In this document: one piece after another, positions 23,209-33,787 of the stretch
How positions within the stretch are numbered: the stretch's first letter is position 1
Layout: the number at the start of each line of letters is the position of its first letter
Origin: Alopecurus myosuroides
Taxonomy: Eukaryota; Streptophyta; Magnoliopsida; Poales; Poaceae
Length of the DNA stretch: 64,000 nt
Assembly: GCA_028641055.1 (NCBI GenBank)
Contig: CM054061.1
Coordinates: 32,650,333 to 32,714,332 of the forward strand
Direction: 5' to 3'
The notes under the pieces: model-generated
The model's input: the letters and a program-made list of their open reading frames with translations, nothing else
Told to the model about the DNA's origin: nothing
The model's database searches: none
Position numbers and translations under genes: made by a program

Positions 23209-23879
23209 TGGGAGAGTTCGGCTGCGAATGGAGGCTGCTCAGGCCAAGGCTGTGCCGGAGAAGGCAGCGCCGTATCCGTTGCTGACGACTGCTACTATGT
23301 GGGGCTCGCTGGCAATTCGGGGGCGGCTGCTTCCTCTCCCGCCCGAGTTTTTGAAATTTTGGAATTTTCGTACGGAGCAGCAACGCGGCGCCACCGAGCA
23401 CGTGCACGTATACTCTTTTTTTTTTCTCTTCTTTCGAGAAAGTTTGATCTAAACGGAATATTATTGTTCATTCTTCATTTCGATCATCTTTTTACATCAT
23501 ACGGTGCAAAGAGACACAGACCATCTTGACCCTAGATAAACTTTCGGAACCTGATTTTCGGGTGGGCAAACACAGTGGCCGTCCTAAATAGGACCAACTT
23601 CGTTTCTTTTTTATCTGTTTAGAGTGGTCCGCGGATTGAATGTGGCCGGACCACCGATTTAGGAGTGAGTCATCCCAACCAACCACCCCTCCCCGAAGAA
23701 AAACAATTTTACCCGAATGTAACATAAGTTGACTGAATTTAACTGATATTCAATCAAATTTGGCGCATATAGGCGCAATTTACAAAACCGGGGCAAAAGA
23801 TTACACATAATATATATATATAAAATGCCCAACCCACTGGGGGCTTCGCCATTCGTTCCTCGCCGCGCCGCCGCCATCC
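23209..23879. other. 5' flank of the RRM gene and unassigned spacer
   Basis: No recognisable domain. It should contain the promoter of the minus-strand gene, but no convincing TATA box is seen. Near 23785 a short CCGGGGCAAAAG matches the CACTA hairpin motif of 2452-2608, perhaps a small transposon remnant. The (AT)n run at 23808-23822 is a simple repeat. Confidence 0.4.
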
Positions 23880-24480
23880 TAGTCGAGGATGATGTAGTCC
23901 GGCGCCGTGTACAGGTGCGCCGGTGGCCTTCCAACTTGCGGTGGCAGTGGCACCTGCTGCGAAGGCGCACTGGATTCTGTCGTGCTGTCCGCAGACTGTG
24001 GTTTGGCGGCGTGGGCGACGGTGCGGGCGGTTTGGCCGGAGGCTTGGAGGGCGGGTGCTAGGCCCTCCCACTGCCTGAACTCGTGCAACTCGGACTCCTC
24101 CATGGCCCATCCTCCGTCTGCAGCGCCAGGAGGGCATGCTCCTCCTCCGCCTCTAGTTCGCCTCCTCCTCTTGGCTCCGGGTTGTGCACCTCCCACATCC
24201 CCTCATCGGGCGCTGTAGGTGGTTCCCCGCGAACGGTGAAGAAGGAAAGGAGCCCCGATGGGACCTCCTCGGGGATAAACCAACGGTCCTAGAGGCCGTT
24301 GTCGAGCGCGAACCAGGTGTCTGCGCGGAGGTCCTCTAGAAGGAAGGAGCGCCTTGGAACGATTTCCCCCGCCGTGCCACGCCGTAGCCGGCACCGGAGG
24401 CACGGGGACTCGTCGCAGGCTCAGATTCCATTGGTCCAGCAGCTTGATATCCGGCCATGGCACCGTCTTGTCGCGCTTCC
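23880..24480 (-). pseudogene. Unassigned grass TE-linked ORF, frameshifted
   Basis: On the minus strand, VPWPDIKLLDQWNLSLRRVP and a following VPPVP are seen near 24400-24460. They are followed in shifted frames by acidic, glutamine- and proline-rich segments ending with an aspartate-tyrosine-isoleucine tail at about 23880. The W-P-D ... W-x-L ... RVPVPP pattern is familiar from repetitive hypothetical grass proteins, but I cannot name a family. Stops near 24280 and frame changes make it a relic. Confidence 0.35.
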
Positions 24481-24539
24481 ACGGGTACTAGACATAGGCC
24501 CAGCTGATGCATACAAGTGCACATGGTTGTTGTAGAGTA

Positions 24540-26688
24540 TCGAACCACGGTGGAGGTATGGAAATGGTTCTCTAGACTTAGCTTTGATCACCTACTCTCA
24601 TTGGTGCTCTGCAAACTTATCTAAAGGATATAACAAATAGTAAAAAGTGACTGAAATAAGGAGTGTAAATGACTGTAAATAAAACAGTAAATAAACTAAA
24701 TAGCAAAGTAAATAAATCAGACTAATGGATGGTTGAACGATTGGAATTGCAATAGGGATAAAAGTGTTCTTGGGAAGGGTGGTTGTACCACTAGCATACT
24801 TCTGAATTGATTAAGCGTGCGTAATGTGTACATTCAAATAATTTGGGAGGATGGAGCTTCGTGTATTAATGTGCCCCGATGCCTCGGTTAACACACTAAA
24901 CACAACCACCATGGAGCCCAGATGATAAGCGATATGCCTACTGGCTCTAGTCATTAAGGGTCTCCCCGTGGAGGTGGTATTGGTACGGTGAGTTCTCCGT
25001 TGATCCCACGTTGGAGATTGGCGCGAAAGGAGGAGCGAATTTCTGTCCTTCATAATAGTACTAGGGTTTTCCCATCTCCCAAAGAACCGATGGAACTACT
25101 CACACATGATTGTATTGAAAATGGGGGGTGAATGTATGAACGAATACACGTGCAAATCCATAATTAGATGTTCTAGAATTACAGTGAGATGGGATGGAGA
25201 TGATATCACGTAGATGTAGACTATGGTGATGGCGATGGAGACTGATGCGGAGGAATTCACGATGACGGAGTTGATGTAGATGGATTCCCTTCTATGAATT
25301 CCCCCTTTGGACACCTTCCGGAGGCTAGGGTTTGGTGGACTTCCGTGGTTTTGTGTATGGTGTGTCTCTAGTCTGCCTCGCTTCTCGAATATGGAAGAAC
25401 GGGGTTAATATGCTGGCTAAAACGGGATAAACGCGCCTTTTATGGTGAGTGGTACGGTCGGTACTCACTTTACCGAGGCTGTTTTGAGTTACCGCCTACT
25501 TTTGTTCGGGAGGGTTCTGAACCTCTCCCTGGCACCCGGTCGAGAGGGGAAATCATCACCGGAGGGCTCTACATCACCATGTCTGTCTCTGGATTGATGC
25601 ATGACTAGTTCATCCTTGAACTACGGGCCCTTAGTAGTAGCTAGATGTTTGTCTTATCCTCCTTATGCCACCATGTTTAGATTTTGTGAGCTCCCTAACA
25701 TGATCAAGATCATCTATCTGTAATGCTACATGTTGAGTTTGCTGGGATCCGTTGAATATTGAATGTTATGTCAAGTTGATTATCAATCTATCATGTTTAT
25801 TTTATTTATGATCTTGCATGCTCTCCGTTACTAGTAGATGCTCTGGCCAAGTTGATGCTTGTAACTCCAAGAGGGAGTATTTATGCTCGATAGTGGGTTC
25901 ATGCCTCCCTTTCATCTGTGCTCGAGTGACAGAAATGTGACGGAAGGGGGATATGCTATTGCCATTAGGGAGAAAACAACAATGCGTTGTCTAAGTATAA
26001 ATTCTATTGTTTACATTACACACTTTACTTAATGCAATAATCTGTTGCTTGCAACTTAATACCCAAAGTCTGCTTGGATTATGTTCTGAGGGTGGATTAT
26101 TAGTCATAGATGCAGTTCTATTACGGTCTATGTATCATGTTTAATGGCCGCATGAATCTCATAGTAATCATCATGTCTTGCATATGAACTATGGTGCATA
26201 CTTTATTTCTGTCAATTACCCAGATGTAACTTATTTACCCAACATGTTATCTATCTTTTATGGAGAGACACCATTAGTGAACTATGGACCCCGGTCCATT
26301 CCTTTACACTGATAATACAAGCTACTGCAAGCACTGTTCTTTTTACTGCAATCATTGTTCTCTTTTCACTTATTGAAAACAAACACCGTTTTTCACACTA
26401 TACGTCTAATCCTTTGTTTTCAATAAAACCGGTGAGATTGACAACCTCATTGTTTCGTTGGGGCAAGGTATCTTGGTTGTGTTGTGTCCAGATTCCACGT
26501 TGCTGTTGAGCCTGGCAGTGCGCCCTGCCAACATCATCTGTCAGCAACTTTTAGAAGTGATTTCTTTCTCCTACTGGTCGATTCAATCTTGGTTTCTTTC
26601 TGAGGGAAAACTTGCTGCTGCACTCTTCATACCTTCCTCTTGGGGTCTCCCAACGAACGTTTGTCCACACGCATCAATCAAGCTTTTT
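24540..26688 (+). mobile_element. LTR and leader of an Athila-like element
   Basis: No coding domain. The last 250 bp (TGTTTCGTTGGGGCAAGGTAT ... ACCTTCCTCTTGGGGTCTCC) match the leader that precedes gag in Triticeae Athila-type elements, ending at a degenerate primer-binding site. The upstream 1-2 kb is therefore interpreted as LTR plus leader. The left boundary is approximate. Confidence 0.5.
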
Positions 26689-26710
26689 CTAGTGCCATTG
26701 CCGGGGAGGA
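26689..26710 (+). promoter_or_regulatory. Degenerate primer-binding site
   Basis: TAGTGCCATTGCCGGGGAGG resembles the plant Athila/Gypsy consensus TGGCGCCGTTGCCGGGG with two or three changes. It lies about 160 bp before the gag ATG. Confidence 0.6.
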
Positions 26711-26872
26711 AGAGGATTTATGCAAGGGGAGTCTCTCACCTCCAATCTTTTTACTTTTTTTTTCTTAGTTTATTTTATTTTGTCTTGTTTGCTTCTTTAT
26801 ATCAAAAACACTAAAAATTTGGTTCTTATTATAGTTGTTACTTTTGTTATCCTGTTTTTAATCTTGCTAAAA

Positions 26873-28914
26873 ATGAGTAATCCCGAGAACACTAAGTTGT
26901 GTGACTTTACTAGCACAAACAACAATGATTTTATTTGCACACCTATTGCTCCACTTGCTCCTAGTGCTGATTTTTATGAAATTAAGCCTACCATGTTAAA
27001 TCTTGTTATGAGAGAGCGATTTTGTGGTGTTAGTACTGATGATGCTGCTGCCCACCTTAATATTTTTTTTGAACTTTGTGAGATGCAAAAGTATAAGGAT
27101 ATAAATCGATGGAGATATTATTAAACTGAAATTGTTTCCTTTCTCTTTGAGAGGAAGAGCTAAAGAATGGTTGCTATCTTTGCCTAGAAATAGTATTGAT
27201 TCTTGGACTAAACGTAAAGATGCTTTCAATGGAAAATATTATCCTCCTGCTAAGATTATATTTCTAAAAACTAGCATTATGAATTTTAAAAAATTTGATA
27301 ATGAGCATGTTGCTCAAGTTTGGGAAAGAATGACATATTTGCTGAATAATTGTCCCACTCTTGGACTGACTAGTTGGATTTAGCTGCTGGAGGAACCTTT
27401 ATGTCCATCACTTTGGGTGCTGCAACAAAACTTCTTGATGATATGATGATAAATTATTCTAAATGGCATACTGAGAGAACTCCACAAGGTAAGAAGGTAA
27501 ATTCTTTTGAACAAACCTCTCCCTTGAGTTATAGACTTGATGCTATTATGTCTATGCTTGTGAATGGTAAAGCTCATGTTGATCCAAATAATGTTCTTTT
27601 AGCCTCTTTGGTTGCTCAAGAAGAGCATGTTGATGTGAACTTCATTAAAAACAATAATTTCAACGACAATGCTTATAGGAATAATTTTTGTAGCAACAAT
27701 TATAGGCCATATCCTTATAATAATGGCAATGGTTATGTTAATTCATATGGTAATTCCTACAACAACAATAGAAGTGTACCATCTAATCTTGTAAACATGC
27801 TCAAGGACTTTATTAGTAAACAAACTGCTTTAAATAAATCTGTTGAGGAAAAGTTTGGCAAAATTGATGTTGTTGCTTCTAAAGTTGATAGTCTTTCTCT
27901 TGATGTTGATCTTCCAAAAATAAAATTTATATCTCATGGTGTTAAAGAAAGTAAATCTCTGAATGCCATTCAAGTTAGAATTGATAACAATGTTAGGATG
28001 TTAGCTGAATTACATGCTAGGTGGGAAAGAGAAGATGAAATTGCTAGAAACAATAATATATCTAGAATTTGTACTATTACCACCACTAGTAATGTTGAAG
28101 TTTCTAATGCTAGTAAACCTCCTACTATCAATGGTAAATTAATTGGTGTTGGCAATGTCTCCACTTCTTCAGCTAAACATTTAAAATTTCCTGAAACCAC
28201 TAAAAGGGTTCATGATAAAAGTGTTGAAAATTTTCTAGGTATGGGAGACAATGGTCCCATTACCTTTGATAATAATGATTTTGATTTTGATGGTCGCAAC
28301 ATTTCTGAAGTAATTATGTTCCTACAAAAGCTAGCTAGAAGTCCTAATGCTAGTGCTATAAATATGGATTTCACAAAACATATTACAAATGCTCTCATGA
28401 AAGTTGGAGAAGAAAAGTTAAAACTTGAAGCTTCTATCCCTACAAAGCTAGAAGATGTTTGGGATCCCATAATTAAAATGATGGTGAATGATTTTGATTT
28501 TAATGATTTATGTGATCTTGGTGCTAGTATCTCTGTTATGCCTAATAAACTCTATGATATGCTTGATTTAACACCTTTGGAACACTGTTATTTGGATGTT
28601 CATCTTGCTGATAATTCTAAAAAAAATCTTTCGGAGAGATTTGATGATGTTCTTAATATGGTTAAAAATAACCTTGTACCCATTGATTTTGTTGTTATGA
28701 ATATTGAATGCAATGCTTCTTGTCCTATTGTTTGGCAAGACCTTTTCTTAGAACTATTGGTGCTGTTATTGATATCAGAGAAGGGATTATTAAATATCAA
28801 TTCCAACTCAAGAAAGGTATGGAAAACTTTCCTAGAAAGAGAATGAAGTTTCCTTTTGATTCTATCATTAGAATAAGTTATGATTTGAATTCTTCTTTAT
28901 TTGAAAACACTTGA
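26873..28914 (+). pseudogene. Athila-type gag-protease, frameshifted
   Basis: Starts MSNPENTKLCDF and continues with EIKPTMLNLVMRERFCGVST and AHLNIFFELC. A shift near 27107 leads to LFPFSLRGRAKEWLLSLP, and another near 27375 to LAAGGTFMSITLGAATKLLD. This order is that of the gag domain. After a low-complexity asparagine/tyrosine-rich linker a protease-like site appears (DLCDLGASISVMPNKLYD, about 28510), where LGAS replaces the usual D-[TS]-G; a further shift near 28730 leads to the end at 28914. No reverse transcriptase or integrase follows, so the element may have been a gag-only, non-autonomous type. Codon use is AT-rich, unlike the young Gypsy at 47-62 kb. Confidence 0.8.
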
Positions 28915-29878
28915 TTCTTTCTTTCTGTGCCTAGCTGAAAGGCGTTAAAGAAAAGCACTTCTTGGGAGATAACCCATGTTTTATTTTTGCAATATTTTCT
29001 TCTGTTTTCTTTGAGTCAAGGTGTTGTTAATTCTATAGCAACTCTTTTATATCTTTACTATTTCGAAACATTGTGCCAAGTAAATTCTCTAGTGAAACGT
29101 TGGTGCTAGATTTGGATTTCTGCGCAGGAACAATTTTTTTGTCCACTGTTTAATTCGCATAAAATTCCAGAAGAATCAAAACGGCCTAAAATGTTTTGTG
29201 CATTGTCATCAGCTATTTTAAAAAAATTATAGTTTTGAGTTATCTGATTTGAGCAACGTAAGTTCCTCGAAAAAATTCGTCTTTACAGACTGTTCTGGTT
29301 TTGACAAATTCTGCCTTTTTTACTTTGCATTCTCTCTTTTACTATGTTGAGTGGATTTCTTTGCTCTATAAAACAAAAGTGGTAGAAAATGTTTAGAAAG
29401 TATTGATAATTCTTGTGTCCATGCAGAACATGTGAGTTGTTATTGTGCACTAACCCTCTAATAAGAACTAGTTCGAGTTTGGTGTGAAGGAAGTTTTCAA
29501 CGGTAGAAGAGGATGTTATAATGTGACCAAGAAGAGTGAAAAGCCAAAGATTGGGGATGCCCCCGTTGTTCAACCCAGCAAATTCCAAGAAGACTCAAGC
29601 ATCTAAGCTTGGGGATGCCCAAGGCATCCCCTTCTATATCAGCAACTTATCAGGTCACTTCTAGTGAAACTATATTTTTATTCAGTCACATCATATGCAC
29701 CTTACTTGGAGTGTCTGTTTTCTTTTATTTTCTTTTCTTCTCTGTAATAAACTTGGTTGGATCCTAGCATTCTTGTGTGGGAGAGAGACACGCTCCGCTT
29801 TTTTATATGAATACTCGTATTCTTAATTTATTGTCTAGCTACTGCAACTCCTTTTAGCTCCTGTTTTTCATGCATCTC
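28915..29878 (+). other. Non-coding interior of the Athila-like element
   Basis: Directly after the gag stop comes TTCTTGGGAGATAACCCATG, typical of Triticeae gag-only elements. Later there is a repeated CTTGGGGATGCCC/ATTGGGGATGCCC motif (about 29550-29625). No ORF of note. The LINE interrupts the sequence at 29879. Confidence 0.6.
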
Positions 29879-30005
29879 TTTTTTTTTTTGAAACATTTTC
29901 TACTGCAGGGGAGTCCCCCACAGCCCTTTATTACCAACCACAAGCGTTACAGTTACAAATATGTACAAATAAACATGGAAATAGACTAAGACAGTCTATC
30001 CCAGG

Positions 30006-33000
30006 CTAAATTAAGGAGTTAATCCATAAAGCTAAGTCAGCAGCCACAGAAGCACTCAACCTATGCTTAAGCATAAGGAGATCAAACATGAAGCCCACTT
30101 TCCATCCCATAAAGGAATGTATTTCCGATTTAAAAATGACTCCATTCCTCTGCTTCCAAATATTCCAACAAGCAAGAATCACAACCTCAGTGAAGCATGG
30201 TCCATTGAAAGACTTTTTGGCAGAAACAAGATTCTGCACAAGTGTGTTATCACTCCAACTGATTTGCAAGTAATTCCAAATCCGAGAGCTAAAAACACAT
30301 TGAAAGAACAGATGTATCCAGTCCTCATTGCACTGTGTGCAACAAAGAACACAATGATATGTACCTTCAATCTTCCAGTTTCTCCTTTTGATCATATCCT
30401 TTGTATTAATCCTATCCTTGAGAATCAGCCAAGCAAAGAATTTATGTTTTGACATACATTTGGACTTCCATATCCACTTTGCTGGCCCATCAGGATTTAA
30501 ATGACCAAATTGCATCTGATAGAATTTACTGGAGGTATATACCCCTTTACTGAAATTACATCTCCAACTGTCCTCACTTTCAGTCAACTGAACATTATTC
30601 ATAAGGACACTTAGATCATTGAACTCCTGGAAAGCTTCAATTGAAAACGGCAAGTGAAAAGCATCCGAGAGGTTTGCCATCAAAAGAATGTCTCTTATTG
30701 AGGACAGAGGATCCTTGGCGAAAGAAAATAATCTCGGGAATTTTATAGCCCAGGGTTGACCCATCCACGAATCCTTCCAGAAAAGCCCAGTAAAACCATT
30801 TCCCAAAACACAAGACGACAAGGAACACCAAGTTTCTGCCAATTGCATAAGACCTCTCCACCAGAAAGACCCACAAGAGGTGACAGCATGCGGTACTGTT
30901 TGAAAATAATAAGCATTCCTGACTAAGTGGACCCAAGGAATATCCACAGAATTATAGAATTTAGCCAGGAACTTCAGTAACAGAGCTCTGTTTTGAATTT
31001 GGATATTGATGATCCCTAAACCTCCTTTGTTTTTGGGTCTACATATCATATCCCAGGCAGCTAAAGAATTCACTCTTTGTTTATTCTTGTCCTTCCTCCA
31101 TAAACATCTCCTTCTTGCTTTATCAATAATATCAATGACACCTTTAGGAATAACCAGAGTGCACATCTAATAAGAAGGCAATGAGGAAAGAACCGAATTA
31201 ACAAGAACCAAACTATCCCCATAAGAAAGGAAAGAGACAGTAGCCGAAAGCCTCCTCTCAATTCTGTCAATTAATGGAGCAAAATCCTTGATAGTTGGCT
31301 TTGTGGTTCCCATAGGCAGGCCTAAATATGTAAAGGGCATTGAAGCCACAGTGCAATCTAGGACAGAAGCCAAGTCAAAAGTTTCCTGCTGCGATAAATT
31401 AATCGGAACCATCGACGATTTGTTATAATTCACCTTCAACCCAGTGAGACGAGCATAAAGGTTAAGCAAGTCCTTGAAAACCAATAACTGCGCCGGTTCA
31501 GCAGGAAGAATGACTAAAGTGTCATCAGCATATTGCACAATAGGAAAGTCTCCACCAATTGGAATTGGCAACCTGAGTCTTCCTTCTCTTAGTGCCAGAT
31601 TTACAATACTTTGCAACAAATCCCCCCCCCCCCCAACACATAAAGAATTGGGGACAAAGGATCCCCCTGCCTGACACCTCTTTTACAGACAAAAGGTTTA
31701 CCTAGAACCCCATTCAAGAGAACCGATGAAGAACCAGAAGCTAGGATTTCCTTAACCCACTTGATTACTAAAGGAGGGAAACCCTTAAATCTCAAAATTT
31801 GCAGAATAGTAGAGTGCTCAATGGTATCAAAAGCTTTCTCAAAATCAATCTTGAAGATCACCACTTTCTGCTTAGATTGCTTACATTGGTGAATGTATTC
31901 AAAACACCACGCCAAACAATCTTGAATAGTTCTGGATTTGATGAAGCCATATTGATTAGCATGGATGCATCCAAATATTTTGTCCTGAAAACGATTAGCC
32001 AGAATCTTGGTGATAAATTTCAGACATGTATTAGTCAGTGAAATAGGTCTGAAATCGTTCACTGTCTCAGGAGAATTAGTCTTTGGGATCAGAGTGATGA
32101 AAGATCCATTAATGCTCTCCAAAGAGATCTTAGCACTATGAAAATCATTGCAAAGCTTGACAAAATCCTCTTTTATTATATTCCAGCAGTGCTTAATAAA
32201 AAGCCCTGTAAAACCATCTGGTCCAGGCGCACGGTCAGGTTTTAGGTGCTTGACAACACCCTCAATCTCTTCAATAGTGAAAGGATTAGCCAGGGTCTCT
32301 AAACCATTTACCACAGGCAGGAAAACAGACAAATCAAAATCAGACAAGGGTGGGCAGGAAACACCCATTCTGTTCTTAAACCAGGACCAGAAAGCAGCAG
32401 CTTTATCCATATGGTCCACCAACAAATTTCCAGAAGTATCCGAGATGGAGGGAATTGAATTTCTCCTAAATCTCTCAGTGGCTCTGGCATGAAAGTATTT
32501 AGTATTCTCCCCAGAAAGCCTAGCCCAACGAATAGTACATCTTTGCTTCCAGTGATCAGATTGTAAAGCAAGCAAATACTTGATATGCTTCTTAACTATA
32601 AGTCTGAAATTAAATTCAGGAACACTCAACTGCCGCATATCTTCCATTTGATCAAAAAACAAGATCACCTTACTACTCATATCAATGAGAATCTTTAAAT
32701 GTGATAAATTCCTTCCCCAATCCTTCAAAGCATATCTTAGATTCTTTAATTTAGCAGTGATTTTGGAAGTGATTGATTTGGCCAGAACAGGAGTATTCCA
32801 AATCTTAGTCACAAGGTCCATGAAACCAGGTTGCCTAACCCAATGATTTTCAAACCGAAAGATCTTTGCCTTTGGGATGTTGGTTCCAATTTTAACCATA
32901 CAAGGCAAGTGGTCAGAGGTTATCTTAGACATGGGTAACACCATGGTATTAGGGAAGTCTAGTGTCCACTGGCAAGAAGTAAAGAACCAATCTAATTGAA

Positions 33001-33613
33001 CCAAAAGTGGATCACTTTGCATATTTGACCAAGTGAAATTCCTTCCCTTAACTGGCAGCTCCAGAAGGCCCAGATGGCTAATAACATCATTAAATATAAA
33101 CATATCATTTAGATCAGCCCCCGGCTTATTTCGATTATCCAACGATCTAATGAAATTAAAATCACCAAGAATCATCCAGTTCTGATGAATTGGAATGGAA
33201 AGATTATATAACCAATTAACAAAATCTTCTCTTTCCACCCCCTTGCAGGGACCATAAACATTAATCAAATTCCAAGAAATAGAATTGTGAATAGAAGTGA
33301 ATTTAATGTGTATGGCTGAGCGATGAACTTCTAACAATTCTCCACTGAAAATGGAACTGTTCCATAGTACAATTAAACCTCCAGAAGCTCCAACAGAGGG
33401 AGAGAAGACAAATTGATCAAAACGTTTAGGGCAGAACGACCTAATAAAGGAATGATCAAAGTCTTGGCATTTTGTCTCTTGTAGGCACATGATAGAAGCC
33501 TGACTTTCCTCAATTTTATTATAAACTGCATCTCTTTTAGATTTATCATTGAGTCCTCTCACATTCCAGTAAAAAACAATCCAATCCAAGATTAAATGGG
33601 CCTTATTATCCAT
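30006..33613 (-). pseudogene. LINE ORF2: endonuclease, reverse transcriptase, zf-RVT; two lesions
   Basis: The N-terminal apurinic endonuclease shows NVRGLND, LQETKCQDF, LGDFNF and SDHLP. The reverse transcriptase follows: APGPDGF, FRPISLTN, FKIDFEKAFD, GVRQGDPLSP and, after a break, QYADDTLVILP. A C-terminal zf-RVT segment has W-x-K-S-K-C, HKFFAWLILKDRI and C-x2-C...HLFFQC. The frame is lost at a run of 13 C (13 G on the coding strand) at 31622-31634, and an in-frame TAG lies at 31167-31169 in a position where glutamine (CAG) is likely. With these two lesions the protein cannot be made, yet the remaining frame is open, which suggests a fairly recent loss. Confidence 0.88.
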
Positions 33614-33787
33614 GGAAATAATATAAGATAGAATTGCTGATAATCATAAAAAACCAGCACAGTAGATAACCAAAAGGATAAATCCTTAATGCAGTACATT
33701 TGCCATGTATCATAACAAAATGTAACAAGGAAACCCAGCAACAACTCCAGGGACCAAAACAGGCCCAAAAGATAGAAAGAAGGCCCA

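Noticed and set aside
23808..23822. TATATATATATAA as a promoter
   Set aside because: Simple AT repeat with no gene start at a suitable distance.
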